Shown here: positions 1 to 9,656 of the stretch, piece after piece
Layout: every line of letters starts with the position of its first letter
Position numbering within the stretch: position 1 is the stretch's first letter
From: Paraburkholderia fynbosensis
GTDB lineage: Bacteria > Pseudomonadota > Gammaproteobacteria > Burkholderiales > Burkholderiaceae
Reading direction: 5' to 3'
Length of the DNA: 64,000 bases
Assembly (NCBI RefSeq): GCF_902859935.1
Contig: NZ_CADIKI010000001.1
Coordinates: 1 to 64,000 of the forward strand
Made by a program: the position numbers and the translations under genes
Notes under the pieces: model-generated
What the model was told of the DNA's origin: nothing
Databases searched by the model: none
Seen by the model: only the letters and a program-made list of their open reading frames with translations

Positions 1-1
1 G

Positions 2-220
2 CGCCCGGGCGCGCTGATGAAGTTCCTGTCGTCGATGGCGCCGAACTGGAACATCAGCCTGTTCCACTATCGCAACCAGGGTGCGGACTACAGTTCGATC
101 CTCGTCGGCATTCAGGTGCCCGCGAGCGAGACCGAAGCGTTCGAACGTTTTCTCGCCACGCTCGGCTATCCGAACTGGGAAGAGACGCAAAACCCGGTGT
201 ATCGGCTGTTTCTTGCCTAG
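2..220 (+). CDS. ilvA: Threonine ammonia-lyase, biosynthetic (C-terminal end, partial)
   Basis: Only the last 72 codons are inside the window; the gene begins upstream. The reading frame from base 2 carries the ending typical of the second ACT-like regulatory domain of biosynthetic threonine dehydratase: the N-W-N-I-S-L-F-H-Y-R-N-Q-G stretch, then G-Y-P-N-W-E-E-T and a terminal Y-R-L-F-L-A. The enzyme deaminates threonine to 2-oxobutanoate for isoleucine synthesis, and this domain binds isoleucine for feedback inhibition. The internal ATG at 17 is not a start. Confidence 0.93.
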   Translation, partial: RPGALMKFLSSMAPNWNISLFHYRNQGADYSSILVGIQVPASETEAFERFLATLGYPNWEETQNPVYRLFLA

Positions 221-361
221 CAGAGGTGCTCGGGGTTTACCTTGAGTGCAATCGGAAGTGCATGATTGCGCGGCGCTCGTCGTCGAGGCGCCGCAAGCCC
301 CGCCAGCACGGCGTTGGCGCGCGTTGCGACCCGCCAGCGCCGTTGCCCCGGACGCGCTGTT

Positions 362-1644
<1,283 letters not shown>

Positions 1645-1690
1645 ATGTAAGCGTGAGCGCGTAGTGCGCGCCAAGCAGCGCATCGGATGA

Positions 1691-2593
1691 CTAGTTCAAT
1701 GATAAATCCCGATGCGCCGCGGCCTGAAACTCCGTAGGCGTGACGCCGGTCTGCTTGCGGAAATAGCGGCTGAAATAAGCCGCGTCCTCGAAACCGAGCG
1801 CATGCGCGATCTGTTTGATGGTCAAGCCTGAATAGACCAGATCGCGCTGCGCCTCGCGTATCAGATGATCGTTGACGAGCGACATCGGCGAGTGGCCGAG
1901 TTCGTCGCGGCAGATGCGGCCCAATTGCGCCGCCGTAATGCCGATTTTGCCCGCATAGAACTCGATAGGCTGATGCTCGCGAACGTGCGCGGCGACGAGT
2001 TCGCGCAGCCGCTTGATCTGCGCTGCGCGCCGGTCGTTGACTGTCGCGCCGGCAGCCGCGCTAGCCGCCGAAGCCGCGTCGGTCAAACGCGCCACTTGTA
2101 CAAAAAGTGCAATCATCAACGACATGCCCGCGGCGATGTGGCCGCGCGCACTGCCACGAAATTCCTGCTCCAGCAAACCGAATAGCGGCATCAGCGTGTC
2201 GTCGCCAACCTCGGGGCGCACGGGAATCAGCGCGGGCCGCTGCAGCACCGGCAACAGACCCGGCGACACGGCCTTCGAAATCGACTCCAAAGCCCGCTGT
2301 GCGGCGGTAATCACGAGCCCATCGATCTCGGGCGAAAACACGAAGCCATGCACCGTTTGCGCGGGAATCAGCACGAGGGAAGGCGGTTCGATCACGAGCT
2401 TTTCGCTTTCGATCAACACGTGGCCCGTGCCGCTGCGGATATAAAGGATCTGCAGCAACGCGTCGTGCCGGTGAGCGGCGATATGCCAGTCGTTAGGACG
2501 GCTGCGTTCGGCGATCCATTCGAAATTGAACGCGTCGTACCAGGGCGGTCGCGCGGATTCGCCGTACAGATCGTAGTTAGGGATTTTACTCAT
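1691..2593 (-). CDS. pobR: AraC/XylS-family regulator, probable pobA activator
   Basis: A 300-residue protein with an N-terminal cupin-type sensor region (a H-R-H-D-A-L-L-Q-I motif near residue 42) and two C-terminal helix-turn-helix motifs ending in the AraC signature G-F-E-D-A-A-Y-F-S-R-Y-F-R-K-Q-T-G. AraC-type PobR or PobC proteins activate pobA in several pseudomonads and Azotobacter, and this gene is directly convergent with pobA. The start is ATG 2593 (M-S-K-I-P-N-Y); the open frame extends further upstream without family-like sequence. It could instead control the oxidoreductase cluster that begins at 2783 on the other strand. Function is inferred from family and position. Confidence 0.8.
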   Translation of the reverse strand: MSKIPNYDLYGESARPPWYDAFNFEWIAERSRPNDWHIAAHRHDALLQILYIRSGTGHVLIESEKLVIEPPSLVLIPAQTVHGFVFSPEIDGLVITAAQRALESISKAVSPGLLPVLQRPALIPVRPEVGDDTLMPLFGLLEQEFRGSARGHIAAGMSLMIALFVQVARLTDAASAASAAAGATVNDRRAAQIKRLRELVAAHVREHQPIEFYAGKIGITAAQLGRICRDELGHSPMSLVNDHLIREAQRDLVYSGLTIKQIAHALGFEDAAYFSRYFRKQTGVTPTEFQAAAHRDLSLN

Positions 2594-2782
2594 GCCGGTG
2601 TGTCTCCGATCCATTTTGCCGTGGTTGCAATGTACGAATTGTCCTGCGATGCGCCGCCTTTGTCCAATTTCAGGCGCATTGGCGTCGCTATACTTTTTTC
2701 CATGAAAGGCACGGGTGGAATGGCGCAGCGCAGGTATCGGCGCTGCACGCCATACCGGCAATCAAAAACCATGGAGATTCGG

Positions 2783-3643
2783 ATGACTAATCAAATCACG
2801 AAAGCCGATGTGGACGCGAACTCACAGCACTGGCTCGGCCTCGAAGGCAAGGTCTGTGTGGTAAGCGGCGCGGCCGGCGGCATCGGCAGTGCGATCGCTC
2901 GCGTGCTGGGTGAGGCCGGCGCGCGGCTCGCGTTGCTCGACCGGGACGACGACAAGTGCCGCGCACTTGCGCAAGCGTTGAACACGAACGGCATCGAGGC
3001 GCTCGCGTTGGCCTGTGATATCGGCGATATAGACAGCGTGCGTGGCGCCGTGCAGGGCGTCGAGTCGGCTTACGGCGCGGCCGATGTGCTCGTGAACAAC
3101 GCGGGCCTGCTGCGTCCGGGCGGCATCGAAGAGATCGGGCTGGAGGCGTGGAACGCGATGCTGCGTGTGAACCTGACCGGCTACATGCTGTGCTCGCAGC
3201 AGTTCGGTCACGGCATGCTGAAGCGGGGCGCGGGCGCGATCGTGCATGTCGCGTCGGTGGCCGCGCATCATCCGCAGACCTACAGCGGTGCGTATAGCGC
3301 GGCCAAGGCCGGCGTGGCGATGCTGTCGAAACAGATCGCGGCGGAGTGGGGGCCGCGCGGCATCCGCAGCAACACGGTGTGCCCGGGCATGATCCGCACG
3401 CCGCTATCCGCCGCGTTCTACGAGCATGGCGACATCGAGCGGCGTCGCAGTGCGATGACGGCCAGCCGGCGCATTGGCGAGCCCCACGACATCGCCGACG
3501 TGGTCGCGTTTCTCGCCAGCGCTCGCGCCGCGTATATGAACGGTGCGGAGATCGTCGTCGACGGCGGGCTCGAAAGCATGCTGATGGACCTCGTGCCGCG
3601 CCCAGGCTTTGAAGCCGCTGCGGCTGCGCCGGTCGCTCGCTAA
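2783..3643 (+). CDS. SDR-family oxidoreductase
   Basis: A 286-residue classical short-chain dehydrogenase/reductase. The NAD(P) motif S-G-A-A-G-G-I-G is at residues 28-35, N-N-A-G starts near residue 105, the catalytic Tyr171 and Lys175 form Y-S-A-A-K, and a serine lies in the H-V-A-S-V stretch. It has about 20 extra N-terminal residues compared with a minimal SDR. ATG 2783 follows a GGAG at suitable distance; ATG 2771 is an alternative. It is the first gene of a same-strand run (SDR, flavoprotein, NIPSNAP, SDR, MFS). A role in oxidising a ring hydroxyl to a ketone for the next gene's desaturase is inference. Confidence 0.9.
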   Translation: MTNQITKADVDANSQHWLGLEGKVCVVSGAAGGIGSAIARVLGEAGARLALLDRDDDKCRALAQALNTNGIEALALACDIGDIDSVRGAVQGVESAYGAADVLVNNAGLLRPGGIEEIGLEAWNAMLRVNLTGYMLCSQQFGHGMLKRGAGAIVHVASVAAHHPQTYSGAYSAAKAGVAMLSKQIAAEWGPRGIRSNTVCPGMIRTPLSAAFYEHGDIERRRSAMTASRRIGEPHDIADVVAFLASARAAYMNGAEIVVDGGLESMLMDLVPRPGFEAAAAAPVAR

Positions 3644-3672
3644 CCCCCCGCACAAGGACAAGGACGCACATC

Positions 3673-5481
3673 ATGACTAACGCAACACGTGCCACCAGCA
3701 ACGCCACGCTGACCTGCGACGTGCTCGTCATCGGTTCGGGCGCGGGCGGGCTCTCGACGGCCATCACGGCGCGCAAGCACGGGCTCGACGTGATCGTGAT
3801 CGAGAAGGAGCCATTCTTTGGCGGCACCACCGCGTTTTCCGGGGGCGTGCTGTGGATTCCGGGCAATCGTCACGCTAGCAGCAATCATGTGACCGACACG
3901 CGCGAGGCGGCGCTGTCCTACATGCGCAACGAGACCGGCGCCTTTTTCGACGCCGCCGCTGTCGACGCGTTTCTCGACACCGGTCTGCACATGCTCGACT
4001 TCTTCGAGCGCGAGACCGCGGTCAAATTCGTGCCGACGCTCTATCCCGACTATCACCCGAATGTGGGCGGCGGCGTGGATATCGGACGCTCGGTGGTGGC
4101 CGCGCCATTCGATGCACGCGCGCTCGGCACGGACATCGTGCGTCTGCGGCCGCCGCTGAAGACCATCACGTTCATCGGCATGATGTTCAATTCGTCGAAC
4201 GCGGACCTCAAGCACTTTTTCAACGCGACGCGCTCGTTGACGTCCGCGCTGTACGTGGCGAAGCGCCTCGCGAGCCACCTGAAGGATCTGGCACTGTACC
4301 GGCGCGGCGTGCAGGTCACGAGCGGCAACGCGCTTGCCGCGCGACTCGCGAAGTCCGCGCTCGACCTCGGCATTCCGATTCACACGAACACCGCAGCGCG
4401 CGAGTTGATAGTCGCGGGCCAGCGCGTGACGGGCGCACTCGTCAGCGGACCAGACGGCGAGATGCGCATTACCGCACGGCGCGGCGTCGTGCTCGCGTGC
4501 GGCGGCTTCTCGCATGACGTCGCGCGCATCGCCCGTGCGTATCCGCACGTGCGGCGAGGCGGCGAGCACGTGTCGCCGGTGCCGCCCGGCAATACCGGCG
4601 ATGGCGTCGGCATGGCGGAACGGCTCGGCGCGAAAGTGACGATCCGCTATCCGCAGCCGGCGGCCTGGATGCCGGTCTCGCGCGTGCCGATGCGCGATGG
4701 CGGTGTCGGTGTGTTTCCGCATCTGCTCGATCGATACAAGCCTGGCATCATCGGCGTGACGCGTGCGGGCAAGCGCTTCACGAACGAGGCGAATTCGTAT
4801 CACGACGTGGGCGCGGCGATGATCGAAGCGTGTGCGAACGAGCGCGAAACCGCGATGTGGCTGATCTGCGATCACGCGACGATCCGCAAATACGGGCTCG
4901 GTTTCGCGAAACCCGCGCCGGTCCCGCTCGGGCCGCTGCTGCGCAACGGCTATCTGACGAGCGGCCGCACGCTTGCCGAACTCGCGCGTAGTGCGGGGCT
5001 CGACGGCGTGGCGCTGGAAGCAACGGTAAAACGCTACAACGCCGATGCGGTGCGCGGCGAAGACCCCGAGTTCGGACGCGGCACGACCTCGTTCAACCGC
5101 TACCTCGCGGATCCGGAGCATCGGCCGAATCCGTGCGTCGCGCCGATCGGCGATGGCCCGTATTACGCGCTGAAGGTGGTGATGGGCGACCTCGGCACCT
5201 TCGACGGCATTTCGACCAAAGTGACCGGCGAAGTGCTTAACGAAGCCGGCGCACCGATTTCCGGCTTATATGCAGTGGGCAACGATCGCGCGAGCGTGAT
5301 GGGGGGCAACTATCCGGGCGCGGGCATCACGCTTGGCCCGATCATGACTTTCGGCTACATCACCGGGCGGCATCTGGCAGGCGTCGCTGGAGCCGGTGCG
5401 AGCGGCGCGACCGCAGGCAACCACCAGGGCGGCAGCACGGGCGCCCGCGAAACCGAAACTGTATTGAGGACAGGCACATGA
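3673..5481 (+). CDS. FAD-dependent 3-ketosteroid Delta1-dehydrogenase-like desaturase
   Basis: A 602-residue flavoprotein of the fumarate reductase/KstD family. The FAD motif G-S-G-A-G-G is at residues 21-26, followed by the E-K-E-P-F-F-G-G-T-T-A-F-S-G-G element. The C-terminal region reads Y-P-G-A-G-I-T-L-G-P (Tyr547, Gly551). In KstD the equivalent tyrosine and glycine hold the substrate carbonyl, so a cyclic ketone substrate is likely. Family members dehydrogenate C-C bonds next to a keto group. It sits 29 bp after an SDR gene and its stop overlaps the NIPSNAP start (ATGA). Substrate unknown; desaturation of an oxocyclohexane-type acid beside pobA is a hypothesis. The last 30 or so residues are Gly/Ala-rich. 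Confidence 0.88.
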   Translation: MTNATRATSNATLTCDVLVIGSGAGGLSTAITARKHGLDVIVIEKEPFFGGTTAFSGGVLWIPGNRHASSNHVTDTREAALSYMRNETGAFFDAAAVDAFLDTGLHMLDFFERETAVKFVPTLYPDYHPNVGGGVDIGRSVVAAPFDARALGTDIVRLRPPLKTITFIGMMFNSSNADLKHFFNATRSLTSALYVAKRLASHLKDLALYRRGVQVTSGNALAARLAKSALDLGIPIHTNTAARELIVAGQRVTGALVSGPDGEMRITARRGVVLACGGFSHDVARIARAYPHVRRGGEHVSPVPPGNTGDGVGMAERLGAKVTIRYPQPAAWMPVSRVPMRDGGVGVFPHLLDRYKPGIIGVTRAGKRFTNEANSYHDVGAAMIEACANERETAMWLICDHATIRKYGLGFAKPAPVPLGPLLRNGYLTSGRTLAELARSAGLDGVALEATVKRYNADAVRGEDPEFGRGTTSFNRYLADPEHRPNPCVAPIGDGPYYALKVVMGDLGTFDGISTKVTGEVLNEAGAPISGLYAVGNDRASVMGGNYPGAGITLGPIMTFGYITGRHLAGVAGAGASGATAGNHQGGSTGARETETVLRTGT

Positions 5482-5816
5482 GCAGCGGCAAACCGTTTGT
5501 CGATCACCGCATCTATACGATCCGCCCGCGCGGCATGGCGGAATTCATCGAGGTATTCGACCAGTTGGCCATGCCGATTCAGGTGAAGTATCTCGGTGCG
5601 CCGGTCGGCTTCTATATGAGCGACATCGGCGCGCTGAATCAGGTGGTGCACCTGTGGGGCTACGAGAGCATCGCCGACTACGACCAGCGCCGCACCGCGC
5701 GCGACGCCGACCCGCAATGGCCCGCGTATCTGCAGGCATCGGCGCATCTGATCGTCGCGCAGGAAAGCCGCATCATCAAGCGTGTCGATTTCAGGAGTCT
5801 GGCGATGCTTCGCTAG
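5478..5816 (+). CDS. NIPSNAP family protein
   Basis: A 112-residue protein with the NIPSNAP ferredoxin-like fold pattern: D-H-R-I-Y-T-I-R-P near the N terminus, a central L-G-A-P-V-G-F-Y followed by Q-V-V-H-L-W-G-Y-E-S, and a C-terminal R-I-I-K-R-V-D-F. The ATG overlaps the stop of the preceding flavoprotein gene (ATGA), so the two are translationally coupled. Bacterial NIPSNAP proteins often sit in catabolic operons; the molecular function is unknown. A role with the flavoprotein, as partner or on an unstable intermediate, is inference. Confidence 0.88.
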   Translation: MSSGKPFVDHRIYTIRPRGMAEFIEVFDQLAMPIQVKYLGAPVGFYMSDIGALNQVVHLWGYESIADYDQRRTARDADPQWPAYLQASAHLIVAQESRIIKRVDFRSLAMLR

Positions 5817-5849
5817 CGGCGCACCGCATCATTAAGGAGGAGACAAAAC

Positions 5850-6614
5850 ATGAACGATCGAACACGACGCGTCGCGCTCGTGACTGGCGCCGCGAACGGA
5901 ATCGGTTGGGCGAGCGCGCAACGTTTCGCGCAGGAAGCCTATAGCGTGGTCATCGCCGACATGGATGCGGACCGTGCTCGCGAACGCGCCCAGGCACTGG
6001 GCGCGGCTCATATGGGCATCGGCGGAGATGTCGCCGTCGAAGCCGATGTGCGCGCGCTGATCGGCACATGCGTCGAGCGCTTCGGGCGGCTCGACGTGCT
6101 GGTCAATAACGCCGGCACCGGCGATCAGCCGCATCCAACGATCGAGCAGAACGTCGATGCGTTCGACCGGCTGCTCGACATCCACGTGCGCGGCACCTTC
6201 CTCGCATGCCGCGAGGCGGCCCGAGTCATGCTCGCGCAGCGCAGCGGCGCGATCGTCAATCTCGGCTCGATTGCGGGGCTCGCCGGCATTCCGGCGCGCA
6301 ACGCATACGGTGCGGCAAAGGCGGGCATCGTCGCGATGACGCGTTCGCTCGCCTGCGAATGGGCGCGTGAGGGCATCCGCGTGAACGCCGTGGCGCCAGG
6401 CTATGTCGCCACAGAACTGGTGGAGACGCTCAAGCGCAACGGCCAGATGAATCTGCAGGCAATCGAGCGGCGCACGCCGATGGGCCGCCTCGCACAGCCG
6501 GATGAAATTGCCCGGGCAATCAGCTTTCTCGCATCGGACGCGGCGAGCTACATCACGGGCACGGTGCTGAGCGTCGATGGTGGCTGGCATGCGTTTGGCG
6601 CCGCCGGCGACTGA
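5850..6614 (+). CDS. SDR-family oxidoreductase
   Basis: A 254-residue classical SDR. T-G-A-A-N-G-I-G is at residues 12-19, N-N-A-G follows in the Rossmann fold, and the catalytic pair Tyr153/Lys157 is in Y-G-A-A-K; the C terminus has the usual S-V-D-G-G-W. A strong AAGGAGGAG ribosome binding site precedes ATG 5850. It is the second SDR of this catabolic run and resembles FabG-like or cyclic-alcohol dehydrogenases. Two SDRs flanking one flavoprotein suggest successive redox steps on one carbon skeleton (inference). Confidence 0.9.
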   Translation: MNDRTRRVALVTGAANGIGWASAQRFAQEAYSVVIADMDADRARERAQALGAAHMGIGGDVAVEADVRALIGTCVERFGRLDVLVNNAGTGDQPHPTIEQNVDAFDRLLDIHVRGTFLACREAARVMLAQRSGAIVNLGSIAGLAGIPARNAYGAAKAGIVAMTRSLACEWAREGIRVNAVAPGYVATELVETLKRNGQMNLQAIERRTPMGRLAQPDEIARAISFLASDAASYITGTVLSVDGGWHAFGAAGD

Positions 6615-6715
6615 CCGCTTCTGCAGGCCGCGCGCATATCGAGCACAGGCAGTCGCACTATTCGTAGCATTCCGAACAATAAAAAAATACCTCGTCCTAT
6701 CACGGAGACATTGCA

Positions 6716-6805
6716 ATGAAAAAGCCTCAAGCAGGCAGGGCGAAAGTCCTGCGCCCGTACGATCGTGAAACACCCGCCACCCTCGCTCGAGGAGACCTCA
6801 AATGA
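6716..6805 (+). CDS. Putative 29-residue leader peptide coupled to the MFS gene
   Basis: A short frame starting at ATG 6716 with a GGAG ribosome binding site 8 bases upstream. It encodes 29 residues (M-K-K-P-Q-A-G-R ... A-R-G-D-L-K), rich in basic residues and without a membrane segment. Its TGA overlaps the ATG of the MFS transporter (ATGA at 6802-6805), and the transporter's own ribosome binding site lies inside it. This arrangement suggests translational coupling. It may be a leader that only sets transporter translation rather than a stable protein. No family recognised. Confidence 0.45.
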   Translation: MKKPQAGRAKVLRPYDRETPATLARGDLK

Positions 6806-8211
6806 TCCGCTCCGAACGCCATGTGGATGTGCAGGCCTTCATCGACGAGCAGCGCTTTTCGCCGTATCAATGGACGATTCTCGTGCTGTGCTTTCTCGTC
6901 GTTGCCGCGGATGGCTTCGATACGGCGGCGGTCGGTTTCATTGCGCCGTCGCTGGTGCAGCAGTGGGGCGTCGCGCGCAGCTCGCTCGGGCCCGTGATGA
7001 GCGCGGCGCTCGTCGGGCTCGGAATTGGCGCGCTCGCGGCCGGTCCATGCGCGGATCGTCTCGGACGCAAAATGGTGCTGGTGTTATCGGTATTCTTCTT
7101 CGGCGTGTGGAGTCTCGCGGCGGCTCGCGCGAATTCGATCGAATCGCTGACACTACTGCGCTTTCTCACCGGGTTGGGTCTCGGCGCGGCGATGCCGAAT
7201 GCCGTCACGCTGATGTCCGAATACGCACCGGCGCGACTTCGCGCGGTGGCGGTCAACGGTATGTTCTGCGGATTCTCGTGTGGACTGGCGATCGGCGGGG
7301 TGGCTTCCGCGTGGCTGATTCCGCACTTCGGCTGGCCCAGCGTACTGGTGGCCGGCGGCGTCGGCCCGATCGCGCTGACCGTGCTGCTGATTCTGCTGCT
7401 GCCGGAGTCGGTGCAGTTTCTTGTCGTGCGCAGGCAGGCGGATCGGCGCATCGCGCGGATTCTGCAACGTATTGCGCCGCATAGCCGCTTCGAAGGGTGC
7501 CGCTTCGTCGCGGTGGATGCGCGCGCAGGCCACGGGGCCGCCGCAGGCCACGCGAGCAAAGCCGGCGCGCGTCCTCAATGGGCGCTCGCGGTCGTGCTGT
7601 CCTCCCGCTACCGTTTCGGCACACTCATGCTGTGGCTCGCGTATTTCATGGGCTTGCTGATCTACTACCTGCTCACCAACTGGCTGCCGACGCTGTTCAA
7701 GGACACCGGCTTTTCCAGTGAAAAGGCCGCGCTGATGACCTCGCTCTTTCCGCTTGGCGGCATACTCGGCAATCTGTGCGTCGGCTGGATCATGGACCGG
7801 TTTGCCGGACATCGCGTGGTCGCGGTGACCTTCGTGCTAGTGGGTGTGCTGGTACTGCTGGTCGGACGCGGCGTTGGACATCAGCTCTGGCTCGGCACGC
7901 TGATCTTCCTCACCGGCACCGTGGCGACGAGCGCGGTCACGTCGATGTCGGCGCTCGCCGCCAGCTTTTATCCGACCCAGGCACGCGCGACGGGCGTGGC
8001 GTGGATGCTGGGGATCGGCCGCATCGGCGGCGTGGCCGGCGCACTGGTCGGCGCCGCGCTGATGGGGCTCGGCTGGCAGTTCGGCGCAGTGTTCAGCCTG
8101 CTGGCCGTGCCGTCGGTGATCGCCGCGAGCGGTGTGTATCTGATGACGCGGCGCGTGCAAGCCGACGCGTCTTCGAAGGAGGGGGCCGGTCCTGCAGTCG
8201 CACTCGAATGA
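6802..8211 (+). CDS. MFS transporter, aromatic acid:H+ symporter (AAHS) type
   Basis: A 469-residue inner-membrane protein with about 12 hydrophobic helices. It has the AAHS signature D-G-F-D-T-A-A-V-G-F in TM1 and the MFS motif G-P-C-A-D-R-L-G-R-K between TM2 and TM3, then a second half with G-W-I-M-D-R-F-A-G. The family imports small aromatic or ring acids such as 4-hydroxybenzoate (PcaK) or benzoate with protons. As last gene of the SDR-flavoprotein cluster it most likely brings in that pathway's substrate. The start at 6802 overlaps the stop of a 29-codon leader frame. Confidence 0.88.
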   Translation: MIRSERHVDVQAFIDEQRFSPYQWTILVLCFLVVAADGFDTAAVGFIAPSLVQQWGVARSSLGPVMSAALVGLGIGALAAGPCADRLGRKMVLVLSVFFFGVWSLAAARANSIESLTLLRFLTGLGLGAAMPNAVTLMSEYAPARLRAVAVNGMFCGFSCGLAIGGVASAWLIPHFGWPSVLVAGGVGPIALTVLLILLLPESVQFLVVRRQADRRIARILQRIAPHSRFEGCRFVAVDARAGHGAAAGHASKAGARPQWALAVVLSSRYRFGTLMLWLAYFMGLLIYYLLTNWLPTLFKDTGFSSEKAALMTSLFPLGGILGNLCVGWIMDRFAGHRVVAVTFVLVGVLVLLVGRGVGHQLWLGTLIFLTGTVATSAVTSMSALAASFYPTQARATGVAWMLGIGRIGGVAGALVGAALMGLGWQFGAVFSLLAVPSVIAASGVYLMTRRVQADASSKEGAGPAVALE

Positions 8212-8226
8212 CCGCTGCGTTGCAAA

Positions 8227-8255
8227 GGCGTGGCGCCGCGCGACGGCGCCACGCC
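8227..8255 (+). terminator. GC-rich hairpin after the MFS gene
   Basis: A perfect 12-bp stem, GGCGTGGCGCCG (8227-8238) pairing with 8244-8255 around a 5-base loop, lies 16 bases after the transporter stop codon. There is no run of T after it, so intrinsic termination is uncertain. Its position at the end of the catabolic run still fits a transcript 3' end. Confidence 0.5.
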
Positions 8256-8422
8256 GTCACGACCGGCATGACAGGCAGCCACTTTCATTGTGGTCTGAAA
8301 AACAACAGTGAATTCGTGATTAACGGATTTATCCCGTCAGGTGACCCACCTACACTGCCTTCAATGCTGCCGCGCGCGTCACGCCGGCAGCGCATGTGGA
8401 GCCAATCTCTGGAGGTGGTGTC

Positions 8423-8674
8423 ATGAAGTCGCTCATTCAAACCGTTGCACTCGCCGTCATTCTTGCCGCGCCGCTTGCGTCGTTCGCGCAGCCGGCCGGT
8501 GAAGCCGGTACTCAGGACTCGCAGGCGACGCAGACGCCAGCCGCCCGCCCGCATCACGCAGCTCGAACGGATGACAGCGGGTATGGTGCAAGCAGCCACG
8601 GTACGTGGCAGTCCGGTCGCGGCACCGACACGACGGTCAGCTCCTACTCGCCGCCGATCTACAACGCGCGTTGA
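8423..8674 (+). CDS. Small exported protein, DUF4148-like signal region
   Basis: An 83-residue protein with a clear signal peptide (M-K-S-L-I-Q-T-V-A-L-A-V-I-L-A-A-P, cleavage after F-A near residue 22). The mature part is short, hydrophilic and low in complexity (Q-A-T-Q-T, G-Y-G-A-S-S-H-G-T-W). The signal sequence looks like those of the many small DUF4148 proteins of Burkholderiaceae, but the mature part is not a confident match. GGAGGTGG precedes ATG 8423; the in-frame ATG at 8396 would spoil the signal peptide. Function unknown. Confidence 0.75.
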   Translation: MKSLIQTVALAVILAAPLASFAQPAGEAGTQDSQATQTPAARPHHAARTDDSGYGASSHGTWQSGRGTDTTVSSYSPPIYNAR

Positions 8675-8789
8675 GCGCAAGTGCATGCGGGGCATTGATA
8701 ATGCATGCCTCGCGCTTAAGCACTTAACGAAGCCGGACATTGCCTACCGCGCGACGAGCGATTCGTCGCGCGCGTGTCTTCGGTTCCAG

Positions 8790-9038
8790 TCAGGGCGTAC
8801 GCAACAACGCCATCTCATTGCGCAATAGCGCATGCAGTTCGTCGTCGGTAGGGCGAGTCCCCCAATGCTGTGCGCCCGCGACCGATGCTATCGCCATCCA
8901 CGAATGCGGTGGGAACCACTCGCGCAACAGCGCGCCGTCCTGGCGCAAACACAATTGACCGGTTTGTTCGCTGTATTCGGCGCAGATGAGCGAGCCATCG
9001 ATGTGCGCCGTTACTCGTCTTGGATCGTTGCGTAGCAA
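8790..9038 (-). CDS. Hypothetical protein, 82 residues
   Basis: An 82-residue frame with TTG start at 9038 preceded by AGGAG seven bases upstream. It is hydrophilic, with paired Trp/Pro elements (E-W-F-P-P-H-S-W and H-W-G-T-R-P-T-D-D-E-L), and has no signal peptide or membrane segment. The fairly ordered composition and the good ribosome binding site support it as a real gene. It is not part of a recognisable operon. No family recognised. Confidence 0.55.
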   Translation of the reverse strand: MLRNDPRRVTAHIDGSLICAEYSEQTGQLCLRQDGALLREWFPPHSWMAIASVAGAQHWGTRPTDDELHALLRNEMALLRTP

Positions 9039-9116
9039 ATCGTCGCTCCTGCAAAAAGGGTGGCGAGCATGCCCACGCGATACGGCTGCATCATCGACGC
9101 AGCCGTCGTCCAGGCA

Positions 9117-9479
9117 TCAGTGATTGTGCCCGTGGTCGTCGCCATGGCCATGCCAGCCGTTGTCGTGACCGTGTGGGCCGCGAGCCTCATGCCACTCGCG
9201 CCGGTCATGATGACGCTCTTCCCATTCGCGCCGTTCCCAGTAGCGGTGGCCGTCGTAATACCGCTCGCCGTACCAGCCCGGGCTCACCACGACCACGGGC
9301 GGCGGCGCAGGTGCGTACACCGGCGCAGGCGCGGCATACACCGGCTCGGGCGCGTAAGCGACACCCGGCACGCCGATGTTGACGCCGACATCGACGTGAG
9401 CCAGCGCGGCCGACGATGCGCCGATTCCGAGGCCTGCAACGATCGCCAACGAGAGCCAGCGGTTTTTTGAATTGCTCAT
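9117..9479 (-). CDS. Exported histidine-rich protein
   Basis: A 120-residue protein with a signal peptide (residues 1-27, ending A-A-L-A before H-V-D-V), a Pro/Ala/Tyr-rich middle (repeats of P-V-Y-A) and a strongly His-, Arg- and Glu-rich last 45 residues ending H-G-H-G-D-D-H-G-H-N-H. Such tails usually bind transition metals, so a periplasmic metal-binding or metal-storage role is plausible (inference). A second His-rich secreted gene lies 51 bp upstream on the same strand (9531-9656). Confidence 0.8.
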   Translation of the reverse strand: MSNSKNRWLSLAIVAGLGIGASSAALAHVDVGVNIGVPGVAYAPEPVYAAPAPVYAPAPPPVVVVSPGWYGERYYDGHRYWERREWEERHHDRREWHEARGPHGHDNGWHGHGDDHGHNH

Positions 9480-9530
9480 GTTTTATTCTCGGTCTCTACG
9501 ATTGAGGGGACATGCGTGCGCGCCATGCGC

Positions 9531-9656
9531 TCAGTAATGGTCGTGATCGCGATGGTGGTCGTGATCGTGATACCCGCCTTCGGGGACCACGATACAACCG
9601 CTCAGCGTGCTGCCGAGCGTTGCTGCCAGAATGACCAGGGCGAGAATTCTTTTCAT
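9531..9656 (-). CDS. 41-residue histidine-rich lipoprotein
   Basis: A very short gene: ATG 9656, stop 9531, with a GGAG ribosome binding site. Residues 1-20 are a lipoprotein signal with lipobox L-S-G-C (Cys21). The mature peptide is only 21 residues and contains 7 His and 5 Asp in alternating H-D-H-D-H-H pattern, ending H-D-H-Y. It should be a lipid-anchored, probably metal-binding peptide. It lies just upstream of the 120-residue His-rich protein, so the two may share a transcript. No named family recognised. Confidence 0.7.
   Translation of the reverse strand: MKRILALVILAATLGSTLSGCIVVPEGGYHDHDHHRDHDHY

Noticed and set aside
2734..2757. Imperfect inverted repeat GGTAT ... ATACC before the first SDR gene
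   Set aside because: The arms match only with a one-base gap, and position and spacing do not fit a known operator type well enough to call.
3640..5121. A 493-codon minus-strand open frame
   Set aside because: Shadow of the flavoprotein gene; composition rich in Arg and His with no motif.
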